DNA of 64,000 nucleotides from Atopobacter sp. AH10 (GCF_003664595.1 NZ_QXPZ01000050.1:1-64000), one strand, 5' to 3'. Shown: positions 43,052-52,864, counted from the stretch's first letter. Numbers and translations: made by a program. Notes: generated by a model from the sequence alone, not told the origin.

Positions 43052-44446
43052 CTAGCGGATAATTTCGATCCCCATTGCCTTCAATTCTGCTAAATTGTAT
43101 TGGTGGTTTTCTTCCTCATCTAAGCCCCGTGAAGATACCTTATCAAAAAGAATTTTCACTGTTTGAAGCATAATCTTCAAATCGAGTAGCAAGGAATATT
43201 TCTTGATATAGATCAAATCGAAATTTAATTTGCTATTAAAGTTTGAGGCATATTTCCCATACACTTGGGCATAGCCAGTTATCCCTGCACGAACATTATG
43301 ACGCAAATAGTAATGCGGATTTTCCTTTTTAAACTGATCCACGAAGAATGGGCGTTCTGGACGTGGCCCAACCAAGGACATGTCACCTTTTAAAACGTTA
43401 ATCAACTGTGGTAACTCATCAATTCGTAAACTCCTAATATATTTACCCACCCGAGTGACACGCCTATCATTCGAACTAGCCAAAATCGGTCCGGATTCTT
43501 TTTCGGCCTTTTCTCCCATGGAACGGAATTTGAGAATATCAAATTCACGCCCCTTCAAAGTCACTCGTTTTTGCCGGTAGAAGATAGGGCCAGGTGAATC
43601 TGCTTTGATGCAAATCGCTGTTATCACCATAATAGGCGAAGCTAGAACGAGTATAATCAAAGCGAAGAGAAAATCAAAAAATCGTTTGATGACATCCTGT
43701 TCTGAAGGAATTTCAAAAGTAGATAATTCAATAATACTCTCATCTTCAATACTCATGATATTAGGTGTCATGTAAATCATGTTTTCAAAAGAGGTATTAA
43801 AGAAAATTTTCTTGCCCCTACGGACTAACAGATCTACAATCTTATAGCGTTCAATTTCAGACAAGTTGCTGGCAAAATACACAATATCACACTCATCCAT
43901 ATACTCTTTAACATTGTAGTAATAATCCGACAGAACAACGTGTGTCACTTCATGTCGGATATTTTTTGATCGCCTAAAATTGTCAATCGCTTTGAACACC
44001 CGATTTTCTTCCCCCACAATCATCACCCGTTTCGTTCCAGCAAAATGAATGTAGGCCTTGAAGCATAAAAAGCGGAAAGCAAAGAGAACTACAGTCCCTA
44101 GCAAAATATTGACCAAAATGACTGATCTTGGAAAAGCAAACCACCTGCCAGCAAATGTCAATGCCATCGTCACCATAGAAGTGATGATTTGATTGATCAG
44201 CGTAATAAACAAGAGGTCTCCGATTGTTTTGTTGTAGAAAACATAAATACCAGATAAGACATTTACAAATACAAATCCAACCACCACTAACCAAAAAGCT
44301 TCACGAACATCATTAAAATTTCTTTCCGGAATCGTAAAGCCAAATCTCAAGTAAAAAGAGACGAATAGAGACAGCAGTAGTAAAGCTACATCTCCAATAG
44401 CCATCAAGATCTTGAGAACTTTATTCCAATCGCCTAAGCCAGACAT
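43052..44446 (-). CDS. Polyprenyl-phosphate sugar-1-phosphate transferase (initiating EPS/capsule transferase)
   Basis: 464 aa from the ATG at 44446 (AAGGAGG five bases upstream). Four N-terminal membrane helices and a nucleotide-binding-like middle domain (KRVMIVGEENRVFKAI), then one helix (FFDFLFALIILVLASPIM) and the bacterial sugar transferase domain: KADSPGPIFYRQKRVTLKGREF, SLRIDELPQLINVLKGDMSLVGPRPE, RAGITGYAQVYGKY. It loads a sugar-phosphate on undecaprenyl phosphate to start a polysaccharide or glycan. It stands alone here, without a polysaccharide cluster. Confidence 0.9.
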   Translation of the reverse strand: MSGLGDWNKVLKILMAIGDVALLLLSLFVSFYLRFGFTIPERNFNDVREAFWLVVVGFVFVNVLSGIYVFYNKTIGDLLFITLINQIITSMVTMALTFAGRWFAFPRSVILVNILLGTVVLFAFRFLCFKAYIHFAGTKRVMIVGEENRVFKAIDNFRRSKNIRHEVTHVVLSDYYYNVKEYMDECDIVYFASNLSEIERYKIVDLLVRRGKKIFFNTSFENMIYMTPNIMSIEDESIIELSTFEIPSEQDVIKRFFDFLFALIILVLASPIMVITAICIKADSPGPIFYRQKRVTLKGREFDILKFRSMGEKAEKESGPILASSNDRRVTRVGKYIRSLRIDELPQLINVLKGDMSLVGPRPERPFFVDQFKKENPHYYLRHNVRAGITGYAQVYGKYASNFNSKLNFDLIYIKKYSLLLDLKIMLQTVKILFDKVSSRGLDEEENHQYNLAELKAMGIEIIR

Positions 44447-44599
44447 GGAATCCTCCTTCATTGCTTCTTAAAGGATCAAGAAGCCTTCTAATTCAATTAC
44501 AAGTACACCTATTTTACCATAAGAAGGGGTTCTTTTCTCTTTTATTTAGACAACAGCCTTCAAAACTTGCTCTCTACTATTTCGAGTAAGCCATTTAAG

Positions 44600-46162
44600 T
44601 TAATCCTTTTCCAACGTTTGTTTGAAAAAAGTTTCAACCAACTCCCCATTTCCTGACTCATGTGCCACAAGGACTTGATCATTGAGCAAAAGGCAATCCT
44701 CTCCTTCTGGGACAAATTCTTCTCCCTCTCTTATAATCGTTGTCACCAAAAGAGGGCAAGGGAATTTTAAATCTTTGAGTTTTTTACCCGTTAGCTTTGA
44801 ATCAGGAGGCAAGCAAAAACGACTCATCATCGACAACTGTCTCCCACTTGGCAAACGAGAAGGTAAGTTAGCGATTAAGTGTTTGTATAGGGTATGATAA
44901 ACCGGCTCGACTTTCAAACTTTCAGAAAAAACATAAGCCACGATAGAGGCCAGAGATAAACTTAAAAATTGAGAAAAGGTTCCTGTCATTTCTGCAATCA
45001 AGACGACAGAAAGGATTGGGGACCTCACAACAGCCGTTAAAATAGCCACCATTCCAATGATCATAAAGTTGACACGATACGATTCAAGATTCACAAATCC
45101 TAAAAGCAATTGCTGAAAAACCACTCCAGTAGTCGCCCCTAAGACCAAGACTGGCAAGAAAATACCTCCTTGCGCTCCAGAATCAAAGGAAATACAGGTA
45201 AATACCAATTTACCAACAAGCAAAAGGCATAAAAAGCTTAAGGGAAATGTGCTTTTCGCTAAAGCTTCTACCAAACTATGTCCTCCCCCTTGAATTTCGG
45301 GTAAAACTTGCCAAATCCCAAAAGAAAAAAGGAACAATAGGGAGAAGCGCCAGTCCATCAATTTAGGCCAACGTTTAGCATAAGCTCGCCATTTATCTAA
45401 AAGTAGGTTAAAAGACATCCCAACTAAGCTTGCTAGAATGGCTAGAGGCAAAACCAAATATAGTTGACTTAAATCCAATAAATGAGTGGGTCTAAAATGA
45501 AAGGCTGTCTGATCCCCCAAGCAATAAAAAGAAACCACATTGGCCATCAAACTAGCTAACAGAGCAGGCACTAAGACACTCGAAGAAAAAGTCCCGTATA
45601 TTTCTTCCAAGACGAAAAGCATCCCGGCAAGAGGCGCATTAAAGGCTGCAGACAAACCGGCACTTGCACCAGCCGCCATTAGACTAGCCCGATCCATACG
45701 ATCAAGTTTTAAAAGCTGACCAAGAAGTTTCCCTATAGTCCCCCCCAACTGAATAGATGGTCCTTCTCGACCTAAACTCAAGCCAGCGAAGGCATTTAAA
45801 GCTCCTCCAAAAAATTTACTAATCAGGGTAGGACAAGTCGCATAATCAATTCTTCCCAATAATTCAGCATGAATTTGCGGAATCCCCGAACCACCAGAAT
45901 ATGGTGCCCACTTGAGCAAAAGGTTAACGACATATCCTGCCCCAATTAACAAGATTAGGATAAGACTAAGGGTGACCGGATGCTTTTGTGCAAACAAGAC
46001 ATTTCTCATCTCGGATAATTGTGTCAAAGCGAAGCGGTAAGCCACCACCACCAGTCCAGCTAAAAAACCTACCAACAAACTTTCTATTAGAATAAGAAGA
46101 CTAAATTTTTTCCCTCTGTGGCGTTCCATCGTCGACAAAGGCAGATCAGCCTTTTCCCTCAC
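44600..46162 (-). CDS. ClC-family chloride channel/antiporter with C-terminal RCK_C domain
   Basis: About 520 aa. ClC signature sequences: GSGIPQIHAEL, LSLGREGPSIQLGG (with the gating Glu), and SGAQGGIFLPVLVLGA. Ten or more membrane helices, then a TrkA-C-like domain at the end (PDSKLTGKKLKDLKFPCPLL, EGEDCLLLNDQVLVAH). Moves Cl- or F- in exchange for protons. Start uncertain: I prefer the GTG at 46162 after GGGGGAG; a TTG at 46198 or a later ATG (MERHRGKKF) are alternatives. Divergent from the DUF1836-degV operon. Confidence 0.9.
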   Translation of the reverse strand: MREKADLPLSTMERHRGKKFSLLILIESLLVGFLAGLVVVAYRFALTQLSEMRNVLFAQKHPVTLSLILILLIGAGYVVNLLLKWAPYSGGSGIPQIHAELLGRIDYATCPTLISKFFGGALNAFAGLSLGREGPSIQLGGTIGKLLGQLLKLDRMDRASLMAAGASAGLSAAFNAPLAGMLFVLEEIYGTFSSSVLVPALLASLMANVVSFYCLGDQTAFHFRPTHLLDLSQLYLVLPLAILASLVGMSFNLLLDKWRAYAKRWPKLMDWRFSLLFLFSFGIWQVLPEIQGGGHSLVEALAKSTFPLSFLCLLLVGKLVFTCISFDSGAQGGIFLPVLVLGATTGVVFQQLLLGFVNLESYRVNFMIIGMVAILTAVVRSPILSVVLIAEMTGTFSQFLSLSLASIVAYVFSESLKVEPVYHTLYKHLIANLPSRLPSGRQLSMMSRFCLPPDSKLTGKKLKDLKFPCPLLVTTIIREGEEFVPEGEDCLLLNDQVLVAHESGNGELVETFFKQTLEKD

Positions 46163-46470
46163 CACAACTCCCCCTCTATTTCTTACTGTTTCGGACAAAA
46201 TTAAATCTCATCCTATTATATTTTCTTTCCCCTCTTTTTTCAATGAAGGCTTGACCCTTCTTAAATGCTCGGCGTAAACGGGCAAATGTCCCCATCGAAA
46301 TCCTCTCCCTTTTGCCTCGGCTGCCAGCTCTTTTTAAAAAGGAGAACGCTCTCCGCTTCTCGAAAAAGGACTCCAACACATGCCATCCACCTAAAAAAAC
46401 TGTTTTCCCTAAAAAGCTGTTCAGTAGCAACCCTTACTAGCTTTCTAAAAGGACAAAGTATTCGGTATTC

Positions 46471-46499
46471 TTGACAGTTTTTGTGGTTTTCGTTACACT
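46471..46499 (+). promoter_or_regulatory. Promoter of the DUF1836-degV operon
   Basis: TTGACA (46471-46476), 17-base spacer, TACACT (46494-46499): perfect -35 and weak -10. The rest of the 46163-46622 gap shows only the leader of the DUF1836 gene and low-quality frames. Confidence 0.65.
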
Positions 46500-46622
46500 A
46501 TTTACAGTATTTATTACTAGAAACTAGCAAGCTAGAAACTATAAAGTTTTTTAAACAAGCTCTAACTAGTCCAGAAACAAATACTAATCTACTTAAGAGG
46601 ATGCCTAAAAGAAGGGGGAACT

Positions 46623-47186
46623 ATGCGCGACGCTCTAAACGTTTTAAGCCATTACCATTTACCTCGCTACAAAGAACTGCCTGATATCGGGCTTTTCTCC
46701 CGGCAAGTTATTCAATATATCAATGATATTTTAGGGCCGATATTAATTCAAGATAGCCAGCTAACAGCTACCATGATCCAAAATTACGTCAAACTTGAGA
46801 TCATGCCTAGTCCTAGTTGCCGACGTTATAACCGTGAACATATCGCTCATATCATTGCGATCACTATTTTGAAACATGTCATTCCAATCAAGCAAGTACG
46901 CCGTGGAATTGACTTAGCTATGCGGCATGGATCCATCAGTGTCACCTATGATGCTTTTGCAGAAGCCTTAGAGGAACAACTGCATCGAACAGTTCTACCT
47001 GTTTTAGTGAAGAAAAAGACTTACCATTTTGAAGCCTATGATCTTTCTCATGAAACAACAGGTCTTACCTATGCTTGTTTAGCCTATAGCCACTTACTTG
47101 TCCTTGATTTGCTATTAGCCACTGAAGGGTTGCAGGGACTTAATCATCCTGATGAAAACCACTCCTCTACCCTCAACCTACCATAA
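46623..47186 (+). CDS. DUF1836-family protein
   Basis: 187 aa. MIQNYVKLEIMPSPSCRRYNREHIAHIIAI resembles a MerR-like or DUF1836 helix-turn-helix, followed by KHVIPIKQVRRGIDLAM and a helical C-terminal half. DUF1836 proteins often lie next to degV in Firmicutes and may regulate it; function not established. ATG at 46623 after AGAAGGGGGAA. Ends 13 bp before the degV start. Confidence 0.8.
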   Translation: MRDALNVLSHYHLPRYKELPDIGLFSRQVIQYINDILGPILIQDSQLTATMIQNYVKLEIMPSPSCRRYNREHIAHIIAITILKHVIPIKQVRRGIDLAMRHGSISVTYDAFAEALEEQLHRTVLPVLVKKKTYHFEAYDLSHETTGLTYACLAYSHLLVLDLLLATEGLQGLNHPDENHSSTLNLP

Positions 47187-47199
47187 AAAGGAGAACTTA

Positions 47200-48072
47200 A
47201 TGGAAAAATTTGCAATTGTTATGGATACGGCTTCTAACATCGATATAGAATTAGCCGAAAAATACGGGATCACTCTCATCCCTTACCAAGTCCAATTAGA
47301 TGATCAACACTACCGTGACCAAATCGATATTTCTAGTCGTGAATTCTATCAACTGATCGGCCAACATGATACCGTACTTTCTGGTATTCCTAGTCCTAAA
47401 ACAGTCGATAGCACCATTCGAGAATTAGTTGACAAGGGGTATAAACAAATTTTGATCCTTACTGGGTCCATCCGCCTAACCGGGATGTACAACCTTTGCC
47501 AAGTCATTTGCGCTGACTTTATCGATGAGGGTATTCAGATTGAGGTCATCGACAGTGGGCAAATTGGTATTGTCATTGGGTTGATGGGGATTTACGCTAG
47601 CCTATTACGTGAAAAAGATATCCCATTTGTTGATGTGGTGAATCGCCTACGTGCCAATATCGACGACTCCGGCCGTGTTTATCTGCTCACTCGTACCCTT
47701 GAATATGTGATCAAAGGCGGACGCTTAGGCAAGATGAAGGGGGCAATTGGTACTTTACTGAATATCCAACCTACTCTAACTGTAGAGGATGGTCAATTAT
47801 CTGTCGCCTCTAAAGCAAGAGGAGCCAATAAAAGCCGTTTAGCCTTGATCCAAGCTTGTAGAGAGCAATTGGATACAAGCCGTCCATATTTCTTCGGGGC
47901 TTTTGCAGCAGATAACGATTCTGAATTGAACTTACTCTTAAAAGACATGTCAGACATCGTCGACAAGGCCGAATTGGTCATTACTCGTGAATTAACAACT
48001 GTACTAGGTGTCCATGGTGGGCCTAAATGCTTGGGTGTTGGTTTCTTCTATGTCGATGATTTAAATCTATAA
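47200..48072 (+). CDS. DegV-family fatty-acid-binding protein, second copy
   Basis: 290 aa from the ATG at 47200 (AAAGGAGAACTTA before it). MDTASNIDIELAEKYGITL, LSGIPSPKTVDSTIRELV, TRTLEYVIKGGRLGKMKGAIGTLLNIQPTL and HGGPKCLGVGF are DegV/FakB features. It shares only family-level similarity with the DegV at 29157-30047, so the two probably prefer different fatty acids. Operon with DUF1836; terminator at 48160-48207. Confidence 0.92.
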   Translation: MEKFAIVMDTASNIDIELAEKYGITLIPYQVQLDDQHYRDQIDISSREFYQLIGQHDTVLSGIPSPKTVDSTIRELVDKGYKQILILTGSIRLTGMYNLCQVICADFIDEGIQIEVIDSGQIGIVIGLMGIYASLLREKDIPFVDVVNRLRANIDDSGRVYLLTRTLEYVIKGGRLGKMKGAIGTLLNIQPTLTVEDGQLSVASKARGANKSRLALIQACREQLDTSRPYFFGAFAADNDSELNLLLKDMSDIVDKAELVITRELTTVLGVHGGPKCLGVGFFYVDDLNL

Positions 48073-48159
48073 ACCCAGGCAAAAACAGTTCTTCCGTCAC
48101 TCAGTTTTCTAAAATCAAAGCTATTGATGAGCTGAGTATTGAAATTCCTCACAGCAAAT

Positions 48160-48207
48160 AAAAAAGAAGTAGTTTCCCATCTAAATGATAAGGAACTACT
48201 TCTTTTT
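48160..48207 (+). terminator. Terminator of the DUF1836-degV operon
   Basis: AAAAAGAAGTAGTTTCC pairs with GGAACTACTTCTTTTT (one bulge), loop about 13 bases, T tract after. Confidence 0.9.
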
Positions 48208-48281
48208 ACTTGGCTTAAGCCTTCGTCTGACTAGAAAGTAAGCGGTCAACAAAAAAGACAGCCTGACTTTTCCTTGTCGAT

Positions 48282-48356
48282 GAAAGAGACAGCCCATTGT
48301 CTGTACATGTCATATAAAGCACAAATATGATCGATTCTTTCGAATAAGAGTTGCCT
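48282..48356. repeat. Partial copy of the 51.8-kb structured element
   Basis: Aligns with 51807-51884 over its full length; shared blocks include CATATAAA, CACAAA, CGATTCTTTCG and ATAAGAGTT. Differences are scattered substitutions, and the hairpin ACAG...CTGT is kept. It has no partner terminus here, so it is a truncated copy. The surrounding 48073-48389 gap otherwise holds only the degV terminator. Confidence 0.75.
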
Positions 48357-48389
48357 ATTCCTTAACTAACACCAGGCACTCCAATAAGC

Positions 48390-49448
48390 CTACTCATCCC
48401 CATCGAAAGCTTTAAGTCCATCTACTTTCACTTCTTCAAATGCTTGCTCTTTTAAAAACTTTTTCATGTCATCCACTAGCAACTTATTATCTTTCAGCAC
48501 TAATTTTTTAAATAAATCCATCTTTTTTAAAGTCGTAAAGTCCACCTTATTCGGATCAAAAGTAATCCCCAGATGCGTTTCCATCTTGGTCACTCGCATT
48601 TGTCCAGCTGCCCCATCTAAATGATTAACTTGCCGAATAATCTTTTGCCATTTCTTTTGGTCAGCTATTCTTTCCTTTTCAGATAGGCCTTTGTAAGAAC
48701 GAAAAAGGGTTACTTGCACGGCAGAAACTGGCTCATTGTCCTCGCTAAAGAAACGTAACTCTGCCATCTCTCCTTTTTCCATAGAACCTTTTTGATAGAC
48801 TTTAATAAATCTTGCTTGCATCTTAGCTTTCAAGCTTTCTACTAAAGCGTCCATTCGTTCCTTGGACTTTTCCTCTTCCAATAGTTCCTTTTCCAAACTT
48901 GCAAGATCTAACTTCTTCACTGGCTTAAAATGCTTCTTTTTCAGATAATCTAGGCTCTTCTCTAAGCTCTTTGACCCATCTAAACCGTCTTTTTTGGAAG
49001 AAGGAAATAATTTATTTAATGCCAATCGGTCTACCTTTTCGTAGTCTACTGCTACTTCTTCAATAAGGTAGAATTCCTTAAAATCAATCGAGTAGTCTAG
49101 CCCTTTTATTTTCTTAGCTGCTTTCAAACTATCTGCTAAATGCGAATCCTGCATGGCTTGGTAACGATTGCCATAGGACAAGCTAGAATAAGTCGCTAAA
49201 GTTTTGGTTATTTCTTGTAGGATACGGTCTCCTTTATGGCGATAAATCACCAAAACTTTTTCTTCTGGCATTTCCTTTAGCAAAGCATAAGTTTCCAACT
49301 TCTTTCCTTCTGCCTTTTCTAGAATTTTGTGTGTCTGATGAGTGACCTCCTTGATCGGACTTTTTAGCGATTCTTTAGCACTAAATCCACATGAAGATAA
49401 AACTAGGATAACCAAAGCTACTAGTCCCCATTTTTTTAATTGTCGCAT
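48390..49448 (-). CDS. Lipoprotein of unknown function
   Basis: 352 aa. Lipoprotein signal: MRQLKKWGLVALVILVLSSC with Cys 20 as lipidation site (Lgt is encoded at 11262). The mature part is very rich in Lys, Glu and Leu, with long helices (KKIKGLDYSIDFKEFYLIEE; LEKELLEEEKSKERMDALVE) and no catalytic motif I recognise. Mid-protein contains LRFFSEDNEPVSAVQVTLF. Stands alone; no operon partner. Could be an extracellular binding protein or stress protein. Confidence 0.75.
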   Translation of the reverse strand: MRQLKKWGLVALVILVLSSCGFSAKESLKSPIKEVTHQTHKILEKAEGKKLETYALLKEMPEEKVLVIYRHKGDRILQEITKTLATYSSLSYGNRYQAMQDSHLADSLKAAKKIKGLDYSIDFKEFYLIEEVAVDYEKVDRLALNKLFPSSKKDGLDGSKSLEKSLDYLKKKHFKPVKKLDLASLEKELLEEEKSKERMDALVESLKAKMQARFIKVYQKGSMEKGEMAELRFFSEDNEPVSAVQVTLFRSYKGLSEKERIADQKKWQKIIRQVNHLDGAAGQMRVTKMETHLGITFDPNKVDFTTLKKMDLFKKLVLKDNKLLVDDMKKFLKEQAFEEVKVDGLKAFDGDE

Positions 49449-49723
49449 ACCCTTCTCCCCCCTCTACTATAGTAGAAGCTAACTTAAGCCAAACGATTTC
49501 ACATCAGCAAAGATGACTTATTCTTTTAGTTTAACATAGCTAATAGATGCATTTATGTCTAGGGTTTTAACTTCATATGTTTTTTCGCTATCAAGCTTAC
49601 TTATCCCTAAACTAGTCATCTGAATCGTTTTATCATTACCTTCACTAACACTTGCTTTATAACACAAATGTCCAGTACTCAAACTCTCTTAACTATCAAA
49701 TGAAGCTTATATACTGGCAAATA

Positions 49724-49754
49724 AAAAAACTGTCAAGCCTAGGCCTAACAGTTT
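49724..49754 (-). terminator. Terminator of tRNA-Lys
   Basis: AAACTGT/ACAGTTT arms around a GCCTAGGC self-complementary centre, minus-strand T run after. The preceding stretch 49449-49723 shows no gene. Confidence 0.75.
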
Positions 49755-49759
49755 ACTGA

Positions 49760-49832
49760 TGGGATATGAGGGTCTCGAACCCCCGACCCATTGATTAAGA
49801 GTCAATTGCTCTACCAACTGAGCTAATATCCC
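49760..49832 (-). tRNA. tRNA-Lys (anticodon CUU)
   Basis: 73 bases on the minus strand: acceptor GGGATAT pairs with ATATCCC, D arm AGCTCAGTTGGTAGAGC, anticodon stem ATTGA/TCAAT with loop CTCTTAA (anticodon CTT), T arm GGGGGTTCGAGACCCTC, discriminator A. The 3' CCA is not encoded. CUU decodes AAG. Confidence 0.97.
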
Positions 49833-50100
49833 GTAACGACAAAAATAATTATAGCCAAGTTCATCATAAATTGCAAGACTTTTTCCAAAAAAATATCCGA
49901 TTATTCCATCTTTTCTTCCCCATCCACTTCTCATCTCTATTCCAGCCCTTTTCATGCAAGGACTAACTCCTACAACCTTTTCTATAAAAGAGCTAGCTCC
50001 ATTCTCCAATGACTTGATTCCACTAAAATGGCTAAAGGGGGACAGACACTCAAAAGTTTCATCTTTGCCAATTCCTATCATTGAATGTCCGTCCTTATGG

Positions 50101-50195
50101 AAACAAAAATGAATAGATAAACGACTACTTCAAAACAAAAATGAATAGATAAACGACTACTTCAAAGCAAAAGTAAACATATAAACGCCTGTTTC
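50101..50195. repeat. 32-bp tandem repeat upstream of tRNA-Lys
   Basis: Units 50101-50132 and 50133-50164 are identical (AAACAAAAATGAATAGATAA then ACGACTACTTCA); a diverged third unit runs to about 50195. No other feature is seen between the tRNA (49832) and the MATE gene end (50251). Confidence 0.85.
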
Positions 50196-50250
50196 CCAAA
50201 GTATGCCATCCATATGGGTTATCACTCTCTTCTGACCCTCGTTTACGCCT

Positions 50251-51621
50251 CTAGTTTTCGCCTGTTTCTGCTTTCAGACCAGTAGGATGTGCCATAAACC
50301 AAGACTTCAGATAATGCTTTAATAAAACTGAATTCACTATACCTTTCAAGACACTAGAGAAAGAAATAGCCATCCAAACACCTGGAGCACCATAATGAGG
50401 CATCAAAAGTAAGGCTAATGGAATACGTAAAAGATTGAGTGACATCCCCACCATAGATGGCAGTTTGGTTTGTCCAAAACCATGAAAGACCCCCGTTGTC
50501 CCAATTTCTACTCCTTGGAAAATTTGACTAGCCCCTAAGATCACTAAATAGATCGCCCCCAAGCGAAGAGCTTCTTGTGAATCTTGAATAAAGAAAGGAA
50601 AGATAGAGTGCCTCCCTAAAATCAGCACCATCATACCAAGAGCGCCTGCTACAAAAGTGAGGAAAACACCTTTTCTAATAACAACTTTCAAACGTTCATA
50701 GGCTTTAGCTCCCACATGTTGCCCGACCATCACTGTCAGCCCAAAGGCAATACCTTCTGCAGATAGCCAAGTTAAAGATTCCATTTGTGACCCAGCTGAA
50801 TAGACTGCTACTGGAATTGGGCCAAACTTGGCTACTAAACGTGTTAAATACATACTGATCAAGGCATGTAGCCCATTCTGAGCCCCTGAAGGTAGGCCTA
50901 GCCGTAACATTTCTAAATAAGCAGATAAACCCGGCCAGCGCAACCAAGGCACCTTTTTTAGATGAGGATGGAAAAAGTGCATATGGAGGAAAAAGAGGAT
51001 AACCGTCACTAAATTCGCCGTAACACTCGCCAAAGCAGCCCCTCTTACCCCTAAATGCCAAGAAAAAATAAAAATCGGATCTATGATAATATTCGTCACT
51101 AAACCCACTACATTCAATTTAAAAGGTGTTGCACTGTCTCCTGTCGAATGATAGGCAGAGGATAGGGTTGGCACAGCAAATATAACCGGCATCCCCAAGG
51201 CAACGATCTCTAAATACTGTTTAGCCATTTCATTGACTTCTTTAGAGAGATGAAAAAGGCTGATCAAGGGATCTTGGAAAAAGAGGATAATCGCCGCAAA
51301 GGCCAATGAAAGGAAAATAGTCAACTGTAGCCCTGAAGCAATCACTTCTTGACTTTTTTTCATATCATTCGCTCCATAAGCTTGAGAGGACTTCACACTC
51401 ACTCCGACACGAGCAGCTTGGACAACTGCCTCCCCTATCCACCAAAAATAGCCTGCCGTTCCACAAGCAGCGACAGCTTTTACAGACAGACGCCCAATCC
51501 AAAAAATATCCACGAGATTATAAGCCATCTGAGCAAAAGCTGTCGCCATCAAAGGAGCTGCTAGCCCCAATAAAATCGTCATCACATTGCCTTTTAGTAA
51601 GTTTCTTTGCTTCTTTTCCAT
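50251..51621 (-). CDS. MATE-family efflux transporter
   Basis: 456 aa with 12 predicted helices. Starts MEKKQRNLLKGNVMTILLGL; MATE-type features include FAQMAYNLVDIFWIGRLS in helix 1 and the repeated pattern SGAQNGLHALISMYLTRLV in the second half. Exports drugs or metabolites in exchange for Na+ or H+. Strong ribosome site GGGGGAGGGAGCGC. It stands alone. A second MATE protein is at 56679-57983. Confidence 0.9.
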   Translation of the reverse strand: MEKKQRNLLKGNVMTILLGLAAPLMATAFAQMAYNLVDIFWIGRLSVKAVAACGTAGYFWWIGEAVVQAARVGVSVKSSQAYGANDMKKSQEVIASGLQLTIFLSLAFAAIILFFQDPLISLFHLSKEVNEMAKQYLEIVALGMPVIFAVPTLSSAYHSTGDSATPFKLNVVGLVTNIIIDPIFIFSWHLGVRGAALASVTANLVTVILFFLHMHFFHPHLKKVPWLRWPGLSAYLEMLRLGLPSGAQNGLHALISMYLTRLVAKFGPIPVAVYSAGSQMESLTWLSAEGIAFGLTVMVGQHVGAKAYERLKVVIRKGVFLTFVAGALGMMVLILGRHSIFPFFIQDSQEALRLGAIYLVILGASQIFQGVEIGTTGVFHGFGQTKLPSMVGMSLNLLRIPLALLLMPHYGAPGVWMAISFSSVLKGIVNSVLLKHYLKSWFMAHPTGLKAETGEN

Positions 51622-51781
51622 TAGCGCTCCCTCCCCCTTCTTTCATTTCAATTGAGTTAGATGAGTCCATATAAGACTGACCTTTCTTCTTTAGCTATCT
51701 CTTAACGATTTTAACGGAAAGGCTTCTGAGAGTCTAGCATGGAAGATGGGAAAACAAAATAAAAGCCCTCCTATTTAAAAA

Positions 51782-52090
51782 GTCTCTGTACTTTTTGTTG
51801 TTGGCGAAGGAGACAGACTGTAGTCTGTCTATGCCATATAAAACACAAAAATGACCGATTCTTTCGGATAAGAGTTACCTTCATCCGGGAAAATGCAGCG
51901 GGACCACTGGGAGCCTTGGTCTCCCAGCTAGTCAGTCTCAAACTTGCTGTAAGCCTTTCGGCACAGCAAGTAATTCGCTTGACTTCCTTTTACGCTGCTC
52001 CCGATGAAGGACTCTTTCCTCCAGTTCGGTCATACTGAGCTTTCTATTCATCAGCGCTTGTTACATTCACCAACAACAAAGTATAGATAG
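51782..52090. mobile_element. About 305-bp structured MITE-like element
   Basis: Terminal inverted repeats TACTTTTTGTTGTTGGCG (51789-51806) and CACCAACAACAAAGTA (52068-52083). No reading frame. The interior is more GC-rich than the surroundings and can fold strongly: AGACAGACT/AGTCTGTCT; CTGGGAG-CCTTGGT-CTCCCAG; CTTGCTGT...ACAGCAAG; and an outer pair CCTTCATC-GGGA/TCCC-GATGAAGG with GCAGCG/CGCTGC. Part of it recurs at 48282-48356. Ends resemble the IS-like repeats at 17 kb (TTGTTGG). A mobilised repeat or an unknown structured RNA. It fills most of the 51622-52135 gap. Confidence 0.6.
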
Positions 52091-52135
52091 AAAGGCACAT
52101 CAAAATTCCTCTTAAATAGCTTTTTGGTCGTCTAT

Positions 52136-52783
52136 TTAGTGAGTCGTTCCACCTATGATTTTTTCGTCTTCTTTCCCTTCATAATCCACAATAGCACCAA
52201 TAGCTTCCGTTAATCCCTTGACAATATCGCCTAGGTTCATAGAAGGCATAGTCGGTTTATCCACCACCTGTTCAGGTAGAAAAGGTATATGGATAAAACC
52301 TGCTTTCACTCCCTTATAACAAGTGTGAGCGAGATATAAAGATTGATACATGATATGGTTGCAGACAAAAGTCCCCGCTGAGTTAGATACACTCGCTGCT
52401 ATACCAGAAGATTTCACGGCTTCTACCATGGCTTTGATAGGCAAAGTACTAAAATATGCCGCCTCTCCATCTTTTTGAATCTGTTCATCAATAGGTTGAT
52501 TCCCTTCATTATCTGGAATACGCGCATCATCTTGGTTAATCGCCACTCGTTCAACTGTTATTCCTGCACGGCCACCTGCTTGACCGACATTAAGAATGAC
52601 ATCCGGCTTCACTTCTTCAATCTTTGCTTTCATCACTGCTGCTGAACGGTGGAAAACAGTTGGAATTTCAAGCTGGTAAATTTCTGCTCCATGTATGCTT
52701 CTAGGCAAGCGTTTCACCGCTTCAATAGCTGGATTAATCTTTTCTCCTCCAAAGGGATCAAAACCTGTGACTAAAATTTTCAT
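52136..52783 (-). CDS. pcp: Pyrrolidone-carboxylate peptidase
   Basis: 215 aa. Cysteine peptidase C15 that removes N-terminal pyroglutamate. [21 protein letters not shown] at the start; catalytic Cys in [14 protein letters not shown], Glu in [20 protein letters not shown], His in [10 protein letters not shown]. Last gene after the DUF969 and DUF979 permease genes on the same strand (160 bp after DUF979), a known association with 5-oxoproline metabolism. Full length and intact. Confidence 0.95.
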   Translation of the reverse strand: MKILVTGFDPFGGEKINPAIEAVKRLPRSIHGAEIYQLEIPTVFHRSAAVMKAKIEEVKPDVILNVGQAGGRAGITVERVAINQDDARIPDNEGNQPIDEQIQKDGEAAYFSTLPIKAMVEAVKSSGIAASVSNSAGTFVCNHIMYQSLYLAHTCYKGVKAGFIHIPFLPEQVVDKPTMPSMNLGDIVKGLTEAIGAIVDYEGKEDEKIIGGTTH

Positions 52784-52864
52784 TAACTCTCTTCCTTTCT
52801 AACAGTTCCCTCTACATCAATCATTTCTCAAGTGAGCTTCCGTCCTCTTTAGCGCAATTCTTTC

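Noticed and set aside
46176-46430. 84-aa basic minus-strand frame upstream of the ClC gene
   Set aside because: No ribosome site, Arg/Lys/Phe-rich random-looking sequence, overlaps the 5' end of the channel gene's longest frame.
49707-50081. 124-aa minus-strand reading frame
   Set aside because: It runs through the tRNA-Lys gene and its terminator; composition is unlike a protein.
51782-52090. RNase P RNA, tmRNA, 6S RNA or a known riboswitch
   Set aside because: I looked for the conserved cores (for example GAGGAAAGUCC of rnpB, tRNA-like ends of ssrA) and found no match; terminal repeats and a partial copy favour a MITE.
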